From Tepidibacter mesophilus (lineage in GTDB: Bacteria; Bacillota; Clostridia; Peptostreptococcales; Peptostreptococcaceae): a stretch of DNA of 64,000 bases. Shown piece after piece: positions 49,039 through 57,636 of this stretch. The stretch is taken from the NCBI RefSeq assembly GCF_002724055.1, contig NZ_BDQY01000007.1, positions 1 to 64,000 on the forward strand, read 5' to 3'. Every line of letters starts with the position of its first letter. Position 1 is the first letter of the stretch. The notes under the pieces are model-generated. The model saw nothing but the letters and a program-made list of their open reading frames with translations. It was not told where the DNA came from and did not search any database. Both the position numbers and the translations under genes were made by a program.

Positions 49039-49535
49039 ATAAACTGCTCCCGAACCTCATCACTATATAAAAGAGGCTCTACAACCTTATATATATTTAA
49101 TGATATCTTGCTTTTTCCTGTATTTTTTCTCACTCTTTTACTTTCATATTTTATATTGTATTTTATCTTTTCACCTTTATCACTTAAATCAAGATTTATA
49201 TATTCTTCATTTATACTAGATATAGTATTACTATCAGTTGGTAAGAATTCTTGTGAAATACTTAATATATTATCTATATTGAGATTATTATTTTTTTTAA
49301 ATACTATTGTTATGCACTCAACCATTCTATTATCCATATTTAAATTATATTTAATACTAAATATATTGTAATTCCAATTATTTAATTCTTTATCTTTAAT
49401 TGTATATAATAAGTAATCTCTTCCCTGTTCAACCAATAGATTATTTTTATATTTCAATTCATAATAAAGTTTAATTCGAATGTCCTTCTCACCTATCCCA
49501 TTTCCATTTAAACTAACTTGTGTGAATTTAATCAA
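49008..49535 (-). CDS. Unknown protein with an irregular translation start
   Basis: 175 aa from the TTG at 49535; no family recognised. It is rich in Asn, Lys and Ile, has no membrane segment, and its pattern (alternating strands such as IRIKLYYELKY and KISLNIYKVVEPLLY) suggests a beta-rich domain. That TTG has no ribosome site. The same frame is open for 35 more codons to 49640, where a strong site (AAAGGAGGGG, 49647-49656) stands before ATT rather than ATG. A TTG beside it starts the neighbouring frame, which would join this one if the six-A run shortly downstream had seven A. So the real protein is probably about 210 aa, with either an AUU start or a one-base error. Confidence 0.6.
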   Translation of the reverse strand: MIKFTQVSLNGNGIGEKDIRIKLYYELKYKNNLLVEQGRDYLLYTIKDKELNNWNYNIFSIKYNLNMDNRMVECITIVFKKNNNLNIDNILSISQEFLPTDSNTISSINEEYINLDLSDKGEKIKYNIKYESKRVRKNTGKSKISLNIYKVVEPLLYSDEVREQFIRVKISNLNF

Positions 49536-49915
49536 CCTTTTGATTATATACTCAGATAATATATTCTTATAATTTATGAACTCACTTTTATATTTTTTTA
49601 AATATATAGATATACGTTTTTTATATTCTTTATCAAAAATTATAAACCCCTCCTTTATAAATAGTATATATTAAATTATATATTAAATTTCAAAATAATA
49701 TTAGTTATTTTTTTAACAATAAAAGCAGGATTTTAGAGTTTTTTTTACATTTTATACTTTTCACAATATTCTATATTAACTTTATTTTTATAATATTTTA
49801 ATATTTGAAAACACGAAAACACCTGTATCTCGTATCATATACATCGTTTTCCTCGTTGATATTTAGCCATTTCTATGTAATATTATATTTTTTTGCAAAA
49901 TACTTAATTTTTTTG

Positions 49916-49944
49916 TAGACTTAAATATCAAAATAATATATAAT
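49916..49944 (+). promoter_or_regulatory. Possible promoter of the TauE/SafE permease
   Basis: -35 TAGACT, 17 bp spacer, -10 TATAAT, about 120 bases before the start. The rest of the 49660-50066 gap is very AT-rich and shows nothing else I can identify. Confidence 0.45.
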
Positions 49945-50066
49945 TTAATTTGTTCACGGTACATTTGATAATTATATAACTATTCATGTATAAAATAGTA
50001 TATAAAACTTATGCACTAATTTTTATTTATTTTAAAATTATTATATTGTGAAAGGAAGATTTTAAA

Positions 50067-50954
50067 ATGGCAAAAATACTTTTAGGAATTATGATTGCTT
50101 CTGGAATACCATTTACTTTTATGCTTATCAAATCTTACATGAAGAGAAAAGCAGAAGGTAGACTTGAAAAAGAAAGTTTTATTAAAATGGGTTTAGTGGG
50201 AGCTTTAGCAAACTTTTTTGATACTTTAGGTCTTAGTAGTTTCGCTATAGAAACATCTTTATTTAAAAACTTTAATTTAGTTAGCGATGAAAAATTACCT
50301 GGAACATTGAATGTTGGTGCTACAATACCGACTTTATTTCAGGCTTGTATATTTATAGCAGCTGTTGAAGTTGAACCTTTAACTTTGTTCTCTATGATAG
50401 TTGCAGCTCTTGCAGGTGCAATTGTAGGAGCTGGACTTATATCTAAGCTTCCTAAAAAAACTATACAACTTGCAATGGGAATAGCTTTGTTTTCTATGGC
50501 AATAATATTGCTTGCTGGTCAGTTAAAACTTTTCCCAGTTGGAGGAGAAGCTATGGGGCTTCATGGGACTAAGCTTATAATAGCTATATGTGGTAACTTC
50601 TTATTCGGAGCTTTAAATACTCTAGGTATAGGACTTTTTGCTCCATGTATGACTTTAGTTTATATGTTAGGTATGTCTCCAATAGCTGCATTCCCTATAA
50701 TGATGGGATCTTGTGCACTTTTATTACCTTTTGCTGGTATGAAGTTCATAAAAGAAGATTCTCATTCTGCTCAAGGTTCTATGGCAGTTAATGTTATGGG
50801 TCCAATCGGAGTTTTAATAGCTGCATATTTAGTTAAGTCTATGGATGTTTATCTATTAAAATGGTTATTAATATTCGTTGTTATATACACAACATTTATA
50901 ATGTTTAAATCATATAAAGAATCAGTAGCTAAAGAAAATAAAAGTGTAGCTTAA
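50067..50954 (+). CDS. TauE/SafE-family (TSUP) membrane permease
   Basis: 295 aa, about eight helices. The duplicated TSUP pattern is visible: FIKMGLVGALANFFDTLGLSSFAIET in the first half and GNFLFGALNTLGIGLFAPCMTLVYMLG in the second. The family exports or imports sulfonates, sulfite or other organic anions; the substrate here is unknown and no sulfur genes are adjacent. GAAAGGAAG precedes the ATG. A perfect terminator follows. Confidence 0.85.
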   Translation: MAKILLGIMIASGIPFTFMLIKSYMKRKAEGRLEKESFIKMGLVGALANFFDTLGLSSFAIETSLFKNFNLVSDEKLPGTLNVGATIPTLFQACIFIAAVEVEPLTLFSMIVAALAGAIVGAGLISKLPKKTIQLAMGIALFSMAIILLAGQLKLFPVGGEAMGLHGTKLIIAICGNFLFGALNTLGIGLFAPCMTLVYMLGMSPIAAFPIMMGSCALLLPFAGMKFIKEDSHSAQGSMAVNVMGPIGVLIAAYLVKSMDVYLLKWLLIFVVIYTTFIMFKSYKESVAKENKSVA

Positions 50955-50963
50955 TATAAAGTA

Positions 50964-50999
50964 AAAAAACAGATAGATTTTAAAATCTATCTGTTTTTT
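50964..50999. terminator. Perfect-palindrome terminator after the permease
   Basis: AAAAAACAGATAGATTTT and its exact complement, with T-run on the plus strand. Confidence 0.92.
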
Positions 51000-51235
51000 A
51001 GTTTCACAGAAAACATCCCTTCCCAAATTCAGAAAATTATAACTGTTAATTTTTTTAATATAAACCTCTTTTTTCATAATATTTATCTTTTGATATATAT
51101 TCAACTCATCTAATTTATAAACGAATTCTAATTTTTTAATTTTACAATTTTATCTTTATAATCCATTTTTATTCCATTGTATGCGTTTTCTTACAATGAT
51201 AAAATTGTAAATGACTTACAAAGGAGGAATTCATA

Positions 51236-52225
51236 ATGAAAAAACTAATATCGAGCTTAATTTTTGTAGTTCTGCTACTAAGTAATTCTGCTTCCTATGC
51301 ACAGTCATATCTTATGCATACGGTTCAAACTGGAGATACTTATACTTCTATTTCAAAGAAGTATAATATGAACGTGGATACTATTCGTTCTTTAAATAAC
51401 GATTCAGGATACTATCTTTACTCTGGAAGTTTACTAAAAATCAAGCCTATACAAAATCAAAAAACCATATCTATAAAAATAGATGGTAAAATAATATCTA
51501 CAGACCAATATCCTTATATAGAAAATGCACGTACATTTGTTCCCATAAGATTTATAGCAGAAAATTTAGGTGCAAATGTATCATGGAATAGTGTCTCTCA
51601 AGAAGCTATATTGGAATATGAAGACAAAAATATTAAATTGCCATTATATTCTAGTACAGCTAATATAAACGGATCTTTTGTAAACCTTGATGCTCCTATA
51701 AATATATATAATTCAAGAACATTTGTACCCGTTAGATTTATAGCTGAGACGTTTGACTGTTCTGTCAACTGGGATTCATCTAACTATGTAGTGGATATTA
51801 AAACTAAAGGATACATACCTACTCATGAAAATTTGGTAAACTACAATACTCCTACTTACTCTAGTGAGGACTTATATTGGCTATCTAGATTAGTGGAAGC
51901 AGAATCTCAAGGAGAGCCCTATGAAGGGCAATTAGCAGTTGCTAATGTTATAGTAAACAGAAAAAATAGCGAATTATTTCCAAACGATATAAAAGGCGTT
52001 ATATTCGATGATAACTACGGAATCCAATATACCCCAGTTGCTAATGGTAGAATATACAATACACCTTCAAATATTAGTATTCAAGTTGCAAAACAAGCAC
52101 TAGCAGGACATAATAACATATCAACATGTCTTTATTTCTTAAATCCAAAAAAATCGACTAATAATTGGATAGTTTGGAATAGATCTTATTTCAAAACAAT
52201 CCAAAATCACGATTTTTATTTATAG
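51236..52225 (+). CDS. Secreted SleB-type cell wall hydrolase with LysM and copper-amine-oxidase-like domain
   Basis: 329 aa exported protein. Signal peptide (KKLISSLIFVVLLLSNSASYA), one LysM repeat (about 28-73, TVQTGDTYTSISKKYNMNVDTI), a copper-amine-oxidase-N-like domain (about 80-190, with two ARTFVPIRFIAENLG-like repeats) and a C-terminal Hydrolase_2/SleB domain (about 205-329). That domain carries the presumed catalytic Glu in RLVEAESQGEPYEGQLAVANVI. SleB-type enzymes degrade spore cortex during germination; CwlJ/SleB homologues with LysM also act on vegetative wall. GGAGG precedes the ATG. Monocistronic. Confidence 0.9.
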   Translation: MKKLISSLIFVVLLLSNSASYAQSYLMHTVQTGDTYTSISKKYNMNVDTIRSLNNDSGYYLYSGSLLKIKPIQNQKTISIKIDGKIISTDQYPYIENARTFVPIRFIAENLGANVSWNSVSQEAILEYEDKNIKLPLYSSTANINGSFVNLDAPINIYNSRTFVPVRFIAETFDCSVNWDSSNYVVDIKTKGYIPTHENLVNYNTPTYSSEDLYWLSRLVEAESQGEPYEGQLAVANVIVNRKNSELFPNDIKGVIFDDNYGIQYTPVANGRIYNTPSNISIQVAKQALAGHNNISTCLYFLNPKKSTNNWIVWNRSYFKTIQNHDFYL

Positions 52226-52232
52226 TTTTTAA

Positions 52233-52280
52233 GGGATGTATTAAAATGATTTTTTTAATCATTTTAATACATCCTTTTTT
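52233..52280 (+). terminator. Terminator of the SleB-like gene
   Basis: GGATGTATTAAAATGATT pairs with AATCATTTTAATACATCC, followed by TTTTTT. Confidence 0.92.
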
Positions 52281-52320
52281 GTTGGTAATTAAATCATATA
52301 ATTTACATCTTACAAAATCA

Positions 52321-52403
52321 AAACGAAAATATCATTTATTTTAAGCAACAAGGCCCTGAGACTTGTTAGCGAAATGATTAAATGCTTAACATTAGTCGAA
52401 TTT
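52321..52403 (-). repeat. Dispersed GC-richer repeat, copy F (diverged)
   Basis: On the minus strand it reads AAAATTCGACTAATG, then CGCTAACAAGTCTCAGGGCC and TTGTTGCTTAAAATA. The spacing and the GGGCC-TTGTTGCTTAAAAT end match copies A, C and D; the middle has diverged. It lies downstream of the SleB-like gene. Confidence 0.55.
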
Positions 52404-52477
52404 TTATTTCCCTTTTTTTGGTCATTTCTGTATAATTAACTTATATTACTTAATACTACTAAAGAAGGAGTGATTAA

Positions 52478-53710
52478 ATGAATAATTTTAATGAAAATAT
52501 AAAAAAATATGCTTCTCTAGCGCTTAACGTTGGAGTTAATATCCAAAATGGACAGACTCTTATAATCAACTCTCCTATAGAGTGTGCTGAATTTACTAGA
52601 ATAGTAGCTAAATGTGCCTATGAAAAAGGAGCTAAGAACGTTCATGTAAGATGGAGCGATGAAGATTTAGCTCTTATCAAATACTTGAATGCGCCTGATG
52701 AAGCCTTTGATGAATTTCCTAAATGGGAAGCTGATGGTCTTGAGGAGTTAGCTAAAAATGGTGCTGCGTTTATATCTATATCAGCTTCCAACCCTGAACT
52801 TTTAAAAGATGTAGATTCTAAAAGAATTGCAGCTGCTAATAAAGCAAGATCTCTTGCTCTTAAAAATTATAGAGAGTACATAATGAATAGCACAGTATCC
52901 TGGTGTGTTATTTCTATCCCAACCAAAGCTTGGGCTAAAAAAGTATTTACTGACGTATCAGAGGATAAAGCGATTCAACAACTTTGGGATAGTATCTTCA
53001 AAATAGTTAGAGTTGATAATGATGACCCTATAAAAGCTTGGAATGACCATCTTAATAAACTTAACCATAGAGTTGAATTTTTAAATAACAAAAACTTTAA
53101 ATCTATTCATCTTAAGTCAAAAGTTACAGACCTTACTATAGAACTTCCAAAGGATCATTTATGGGCTGGCGGAGGAGAATATAATGCTAAGAATACTTAC
53201 TTTGTTGCAAATATACCTACAGAAGAAGTATTTACAATGCCTTTTAAAACAGGTATAAACGGAATAGTTAAAAATACAAAACCTTTTAACTATGGAGGCA
53301 ACTTGATAGATGGATTTACTTTAACATTCGAAGATGGTAAGGTTGTAGATTTTAAAGCAGAAGTTGGCTATGAAACTTTGAAAAAGCTATTAGAAACTGA
53401 TGAAGGTGCTTCTTATATAGGTGAACTAGCTTTAGTTGCTTACGACTCCCCTATATCAAATTCAAATATAGTATTTTATAATACTTTATTCGACGAAAAT
53501 GCATCTTGTCATCTTGCATTTGGAATGGCTTATCCTACTTGTATAAAAAATGGAACTGAAATGAATTCTGAAGAACTTCAAAAAGCTGGTGCTAATAATT
53601 CATTAATCCACGAAGACTTTATGATAGGGTCTGCGGATATGAATATAATCGGTGAAACTCACGAAGGAGAAAAAATTCAAATATTTAAAAATGGTAATTG
53701 GTCACTATAA
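52478..53710 (+). CDS. Aminopeptidase of family M29 (AmpS/PepS type)
   Basis: 410 aa cytoplasmic metallo-aminopeptidase that removes N-terminal residues from peptides. Metal-binding positions are visible in the C-terminal half: EVFTMPFKTGINGIV, IGELALVAYDSPIS, ASCHLAFGMAYP and LIHEDFMIGSADMNI. It would use peptides brought in by importers such as Opp. GAAGGAGTG precedes the ATG. A dispersed repeat begins at its stop codon. Confidence 0.93.
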   Translation: MNNFNENIKKYASLALNVGVNIQNGQTLIINSPIECAEFTRIVAKCAYEKGAKNVHVRWSDEDLALIKYLNAPDEAFDEFPKWEADGLEELAKNGAAFISISASNPELLKDVDSKRIAAANKARSLALKNYREYIMNSTVSWCVISIPTKAWAKKVFTDVSEDKAIQQLWDSIFKIVRVDNDDPIKAWNDHLNKLNHRVEFLNNKNFKSIHLKSKVTDLTIELPKDHLWAGGGEYNAKNTYFVANIPTEEVFTMPFKTGINGIVKNTKPFNYGGNLIDGFTLTFEDGKVVDFKAEVGYETLKKLLETDEGASYIGELALVAYDSPISNSNIVFYNTLFDENASCHLAFGMAYPTCIKNGTEMNSEELQKAGANNSLIHEDFMIGSADMNIIGETHEGEKIQIFKNGNWSL

Positions 53711-53812
53711 AAAACTCGCTTTATGCTAACGCATAGCTCATGTCGCCAACGAGTCCTCCGGGCTCCGTTGCTCAAAATAGTTGATTCTGTAGTACTTTAA
53801 CCAATGTTATCC
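53710..53812 (+). repeat. Dispersed GC-richer repeat, copy C
   Basis: Starts at the aminopeptidase stop codon. It contains ATGCTAACGCATAGCTCATG and TCGCCAACGAGTCCTCCGGG, then CTCCGTTGCTCAAAATAG. The central 67 bases differ from copy D at about four positions. CAACGAG / CTCCGTTG forms a hairpin; similarity to D continues to the TTAACCAATGTTATC stretch. Confidence 0.8.
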
Positions 53813-53846
53813 AAAGATTTGAAATCAATATAGTTTGCTTAAGAGT

Positions 53847-53880
53847 AAAAAAGTAGCTTGTCTTTACAAGCTGCTTTTTT
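53847..53880. terminator. Bidirectional terminator between aminopeptidase and degV
   Basis: AAAAAAGTAGCTTGT / ACAAGCTGCTTTTTT stem (one G-U/A-C variant) with CTTT loop; it ends at the degV stop codon. Confidence 0.9.
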
Positions 53881-54841
53881 ATGAATTCAATCTTGTATTT
53901 TTTATTCTTTTCATTATTTGAGCTTTCTTCTCCATCAAACCATGCATTTCATTTATAAGAAGATTATCTTTTTTGTGTCCTTTCTCTATATAATACATAG
54001 ATATAGCTCCAAGTCCCACATGAGTTCCGACTACTACTCCCATTTGCATAATATATATTTTACCATTATAATTTGTTTCTTGTTCTATCTTATTTTTTAA
54101 GTTTTGAGCTACGATAATATCAGATGTATATCCTATTATTATAAAGTCTGTAGCCTCTTCATCATTTCTACTTATAAATTCATCTATATAATGCTTCAAA
54201 ACTCTTTTACGACCTCTTTCTTTTGCCACTATTGCTCCCTTTCCTTTTTTCATAGTCATTATAGGTTTAATCTTTAATATCTTTCCTATAAAAGCACTTG
54301 AATTTGAAAGTCTTCCACTTTTTATCAAATGATCTAAATCATCAACAGATAAAAAATGTTTAACATTTATTTTGTAAGTTTCATTGAATTCTACTATTTC
54401 TTCAAAACTCATACCTTGCTCTTTTAACATAGCACTCTTTAAAACCAACCATCCACTTCCATGGCTCATACATTTTGAATCCACTATATGAATCTCAACA
54501 TCAGATTCTTCATTCTCATCATAAAAATAATCCTTAGCTATAACAGCTGATTGATAAGACCCGCTAGTTCCACTCGACATACATATACAGATTATATGTG
54601 TATGTCCACTTAATACAGCTTCATTCATTATCTTCAGGTATTCTGTAGGACTTGGCATAGCAGTTGTAGGTTCTTTTTCTAAATTTTCGATTATACTATA
54701 AAATTTATCCGGTTTTATATCTATTCTGTCTCTATAAACTTGTCCATCTATATTAATTGTCAACGGAGCTATACCAATATCATATTTATCTATTAAATCT
54801 TGAGATAAATCACAAGTTGAATCTGCCATAATTTTTATCAT
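53879..54841 (-). CDS. DegV family fatty-acid-binding protein
   Basis: 320 aa. DegV/FakB fold: MADSTCDLSQDLIDKYDI with the conserved Thr/Ser-Cys start, the DRIDI segment, TAMPSPTEYL, SSGTSGSYQSA (fatty acid headgroup loop) and SVDDLDHLIKSGRLSNSSAFIGKIL. FakB proteins present fatty acids to the kinase FakA; many genomes hold several DegV paralogues. It is about 30-40 residues longer at the C-terminus than standard members. GGAGGG precedes the ATG. Monocistronic. Confidence 0.92.
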   Translation of the reverse strand: MIKIMADSTCDLSQDLIDKYDIGIAPLTINIDGQVYRDRIDIKPDKFYSIIENLEKEPTTAMPSPTEYLKIMNEAVLSGHTHIICICMSSGTSGSYQSAVIAKDYFYDENEESDVEIHIVDSKCMSHGSGWLVLKSAMLKEQGMSFEEIVEFNETYKINVKHFLSVDDLDHLIKSGRLSNSSAFIGKILKIKPIMTMKKGKGAIVAKERGRKRVLKHYIDEFISRNDEEATDFIIIGYTSDIIVAQNLKNKIEQETNYNGKIYIMQMGVVVGTHVGLGAISMYYIEKGHKKDNLLINEMHGLMEKKAQIMKRIKNTRLNS

Positions 54842-55095
54842 AAATACCCTCCAATAGTTATATTATTTTATGTCTATATATTATCTTATTTTGATAATTC
54901 AAATATCAATTGTAACATAATCTAAAGCACTCTCTATGTTATTATACATTCCATCCATTGGTTTTGTAATATTTTTTAGAAAAATTAATAAATTTGTCAT
55001 TATTTAAAAAATAATATATATTCAAATGCACCTTATTCTATTTAAGTTTTATAATAATAGATTTACCTCTCTAACTACACTTATATTCCCCCTAA
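54842..55095. other. Intergenic region without a recognised feature
   Basis: Very AT-rich gap upstream of degV. It must contain the degV promoter, but no -35/-10 pair stands out, and there is no open frame or hairpin of note before the terminator at 55096. Confidence 0.4.
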
Positions 55096-55133
55096 AACAC
55101 AAAAAGATGATTAAATAATCACCTTTTTGTGTT
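55096..55133 (-). terminator. Terminator of the CPBP protease gene
   Basis: AACACAAAAAG / CTTTTTGTGTT stem continued by GATTA / TAATC, about 25 bases after the stop codon. Confidence 0.75.
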
Positions 55134-55157
55134 CTAGAATATAAGCTTATATTAAAA

Positions 55158-56006
55158 TCATTCAGTGGTTTCGCATAAAAATTCTTTATCCCATATTATT
55201 TCATTTTTTCTAAACCAGATAATAATCTTACAAGTAAATATTATTCCAACAATAGTAACAATAGATTGTACAACCAATATATTGTTAGATAGTTTAATAA
55301 ACTCTGTCAATATACTGGAAACAATTATACCAACTCCATTGTTTATAAAATGAGCAAATATGCTTATATATATAGACTTTGTTTTTAAATACAAATATCC
55401 TAATATAATTCCAAGAAAAAAAGCATTAATTGCTTGCTGTATATTCATATGCATTATTGCAAATAAAAGAGCAGATACTACTATAGATATTTTATCATTA
55501 TACTTTATACTAAGCCCTTTAAGTATTACTCCTCTATAAATTATTTCTTCATATATAGGGGCTACTATACAAACAGACATTATAGCTATAAAAGGGTGTT
55601 TAAATAACTCATTAAAAGCTTCTTCAATAGATTCGTTTAATGGTAATTGCTGAACAATTATCCCTATACTATTATCAAAAACTATCCTAAATAATGAAAC
55701 TATTAACATTGTATATATAAAATAATTTTTAGAAATATTTACCCTTTTTGTATATCCAACTTCATCTTTTTTACAATATCTTTTTAAAAGCCATTTAACC
55801 ATTATTATTTTAATTATTAAACTACTAACACCATCAATATAAAACAACATGTCAGGAGAATTTATAGAAAATATAGCCTCTATTATATGTATTGGTATCA
55901 TCAAAAAATACGAAAGTATATGAAGTATAAATATCCATATGGCTCCTAAAATAGCTATCTCTCCAACTTTAATATTTCCAGTCTCTAAGCTTTTGATTAA
56001 GTTCAT
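55158..56006 (-). CDS. CPBP-family intramembrane metalloprotease
   Basis: 282 aa with about eight helices. The Abi/CPBP motifs are present: EExxxR in PIYEEIIYRGVIL, the His in FAIMHMNIQ, and HFINN in the last conserved helix. This family includes CAAX prenyl proteases (Rce1-like) and bacteriocin-immunity or processing proteases; the target is unknown. The ATG at 56006 is preceded by GGGGAGAG. No bacteriocin gene is seen nearby. Confidence 0.88.
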   Translation of the reverse strand: MNLIKSLETGNIKVGEIAILGAIWIFILHILSYFLMIPIHIIEAIFSINSPDMLFYIDGVSSLIIKIIMVKWLLKRYCKKDEVGYTKRVNISKNYFIYTMLIVSLFRIVFDNSIGIIVQQLPLNESIEEAFNELFKHPFIAIMSVCIVAPIYEEIIYRGVILKGLSIKYNDKISIVVSALLFAIMHMNIQQAINAFFLGIILGYLYLKTKSIYISIFAHFINNGVGIIVSSILTEFIKLSNNILVVQSIVTIVGIIFTCKIIIWFRKNEIIWDKEFLCETTE

Positions 56007-56130
56007 CACTACTCTCCCCTTTACCTACTTAACTCTTAATAATTAATTGTATACTAAAAATCTTAAATACATCTTAATTTCCTAATTATATTATATTATT
56101 ATATTGAAACAAGTATCTTACAATAGTACA

Positions 56131-56182
56131 ACAACATAAAAATTCGCTTCATGCATTAACATGAAGCGAATTTTTATGTTGT
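56131..56182. terminator. Terminator of the zinc importer operon
   Basis: Perfect 23 bp stem (ACAACATAAAAATTCGCTTC plus ATG, and its complement) with a six-base loop; it overlaps the permease stop codon. Its stem shares AAAATTCGCTT with the dispersed repeats, perhaps by chance. Confidence 0.88.
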
Positions 56183-56982
56183 ATATATTTACTTAAAGCA
56201 ATAGATACAAAATATCCAATAACAGATAAAAGTATTATTGTTGCTCCCGATGGGATATTATACTGATACGATATTAATAGTCCTAAAACATTAAAAACAA
56301 TTCCCAATATTGTAGAAAATATCATGATATTTTTTATGTCATAAGTATAGAGTTTAGCTATAGCTGGTGGTATAGTCAACATTGCTATAGATAGTATTAT
56401 TCCAACTACCTTTATCAGTACCACTATACTAAGAGCTATTAGTACAAATAGAAAGTACTCTAAAAACACTGTATTTATGCCTACTACCTTAATAAATTCT
56501 TCATCAAATAAATAAGCCTTCCAATAATTGAAAATACTAAATATAGATATAAATATTGTTCCGCTCAATATCAGCATTATATTTATGTAAATAGATGATA
56601 CAGTTAGTATATCTCCGAATAAATAAGATGTCATATCAGGTGGATATCCAGGAGTCAAAGCTATGAATAATATTCCAAGAGCCATTCCAACCGACCAAAA
56701 CATACCTATTAAAGCATCTGAGTTTGTATTCGTCTTCCTATTTATATTAGATATTCCAATAGATGCACATACAGAAAATATAAGTCCTCCTATTATAGGT
56801 TCAATACCTAATAAATACCCTAATCCTATGCCTCCAAATGAAACATGGGCTATACCACCACTCATGCTTACAAGTTTTTTTTCAACTATTATTGTGCCTA
56901 TTATTCCGCATACTGCACTACTTAGTATAGCAGCCATAAAAGCATTTTTTATGAAATTATAACTAAATAATGTTTCTATCAT
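56149..56982 (-). CDS. znuB: Metal ABC transporter permease (ZnuB-like)
   Basis: 277 aa with about eight helices, ABC-3 family. Motifs: KLVSMSGGIAHVSFGGIGLGYLLG, the NTNSDALIGMFWSVGMALG region and KVVGIILSIAMLTIPPAIAKL. It is the membrane channel of the zinc (or manganese) importer. Its start lies within the last 20 bases of the ATPase gene, using GGAGGAGG as ribosome site. Confidence 0.88.
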   Translation of the reverse strand: MIETLFSYNFIKNAFMAAILSSAVCGIIGTIIVEKKLVSMSGGIAHVSFGGIGLGYLLGIEPIIGGLIFSVCASIGISNINRKTNTNSDALIGMFWSVGMALGILFIALTPGYPPDMTSYLFGDILTVSSIYINIMLILSGTIFISIFSIFNYWKAYLFDEEFIKVVGINTVFLEYFLFVLIALSIVVLIKVVGIILSIAMLTIPPAIAKLYTYDIKNIMIFSTILGIVFNVLGLLISYQYNIPSGATIILLSVIGYFVSIALSKYIQHKNSLHVNA

Positions 56983-57625
56983 GCTCCTCCTCCTTGCAGG
57001 TACATAGTCCTTTATTCAAGTAAACTACTCTATCAGTATACGAAACAACTTCTTCCATATCATGAGTAACTATTATTATAGTCTTTTCTTCTTTTATTTT
57101 AGACAGCATTTCATAAATCTCTGTTTTTGCTTTAAAATCTAAACTAGCAGTCGGTTCATCCAGTACTAGTATTTCAGGATTTGTCATAAGTGCTCTCGCT
57201 ATCAATACTTTTTGAAGTTGCCCCCCTGATAATTGTCCTATTTGCCTTTTCTCAAACTTTAATATATCTAATTTGTCCATAATATTTCTTGCTCTATCTA
57301 TTTCCGCTTTAGAATATCTTTTAAATAACTTGATTCTATTAGATAACTTACCCATAAGTATTACATCTAACACAGTTATAGGAAAGTTTCTATCAAAAGA
57401 TGTAAATTGTGGAACATATCCAATAGACATATTATCTTTTAATGAAATACTTCCACTTGTAGGCTCTATTATACCAAGCAAAACTTTCAAAAGAGTACTT
57501 TTTCCAGCTCCATTAGGTCCCGTTATTCCTAAAAATTCTCTACTTCCTATTTTCAAATTTATATCTTTTAACGCACATACTGATCCATAACTTACACTCA
57601 AATTTTTTATCTCGATATTATTCAT
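56963..57625 (-). CDS. znuC: Metal ABC transporter ATP-binding protein (ZnuC-like)
   Basis: 220 aa ATPase. Walker A GPNGAGKST at 36-44, Q-loop YVPQFTSFD, signature LSGGQLQKVLIARAL, Walker B ILVLDEPTASLD and switch His in IIIVTHDMEEV. Second gene of the operon; GGAGGGGG precedes the ATG, 11 bases after the binding-protein stop. Confidence 0.9.
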   Translation of the reverse strand: MNNIEIKNLSVSYGSVCALKDINLKIGSREFLGITGPNGAGKSTLLKVLLGIIEPTSGSISLKDNMSIGYVPQFTSFDRNFPITVLDVILMGKLSNRIKLFKRYSKAEIDRARNIMDKLDILKFEKRQIGQLSGGQLQKVLIARALMTNPEILVLDEPTASLDFKAKTEIYEMLSKIKEEKTIIIVTHDMEEVVSYTDRVVYLNKGLCTCKEEEHDRNII

Positions 57626-57636
57626 ATAGCCCCCTC

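Noticed and set aside
50922-51104. 60-codon minus-strand frame after the TauE/SafE gene
   Set aside because: It starts inside the permease gene, crosses its terminator and has no ribosome site.
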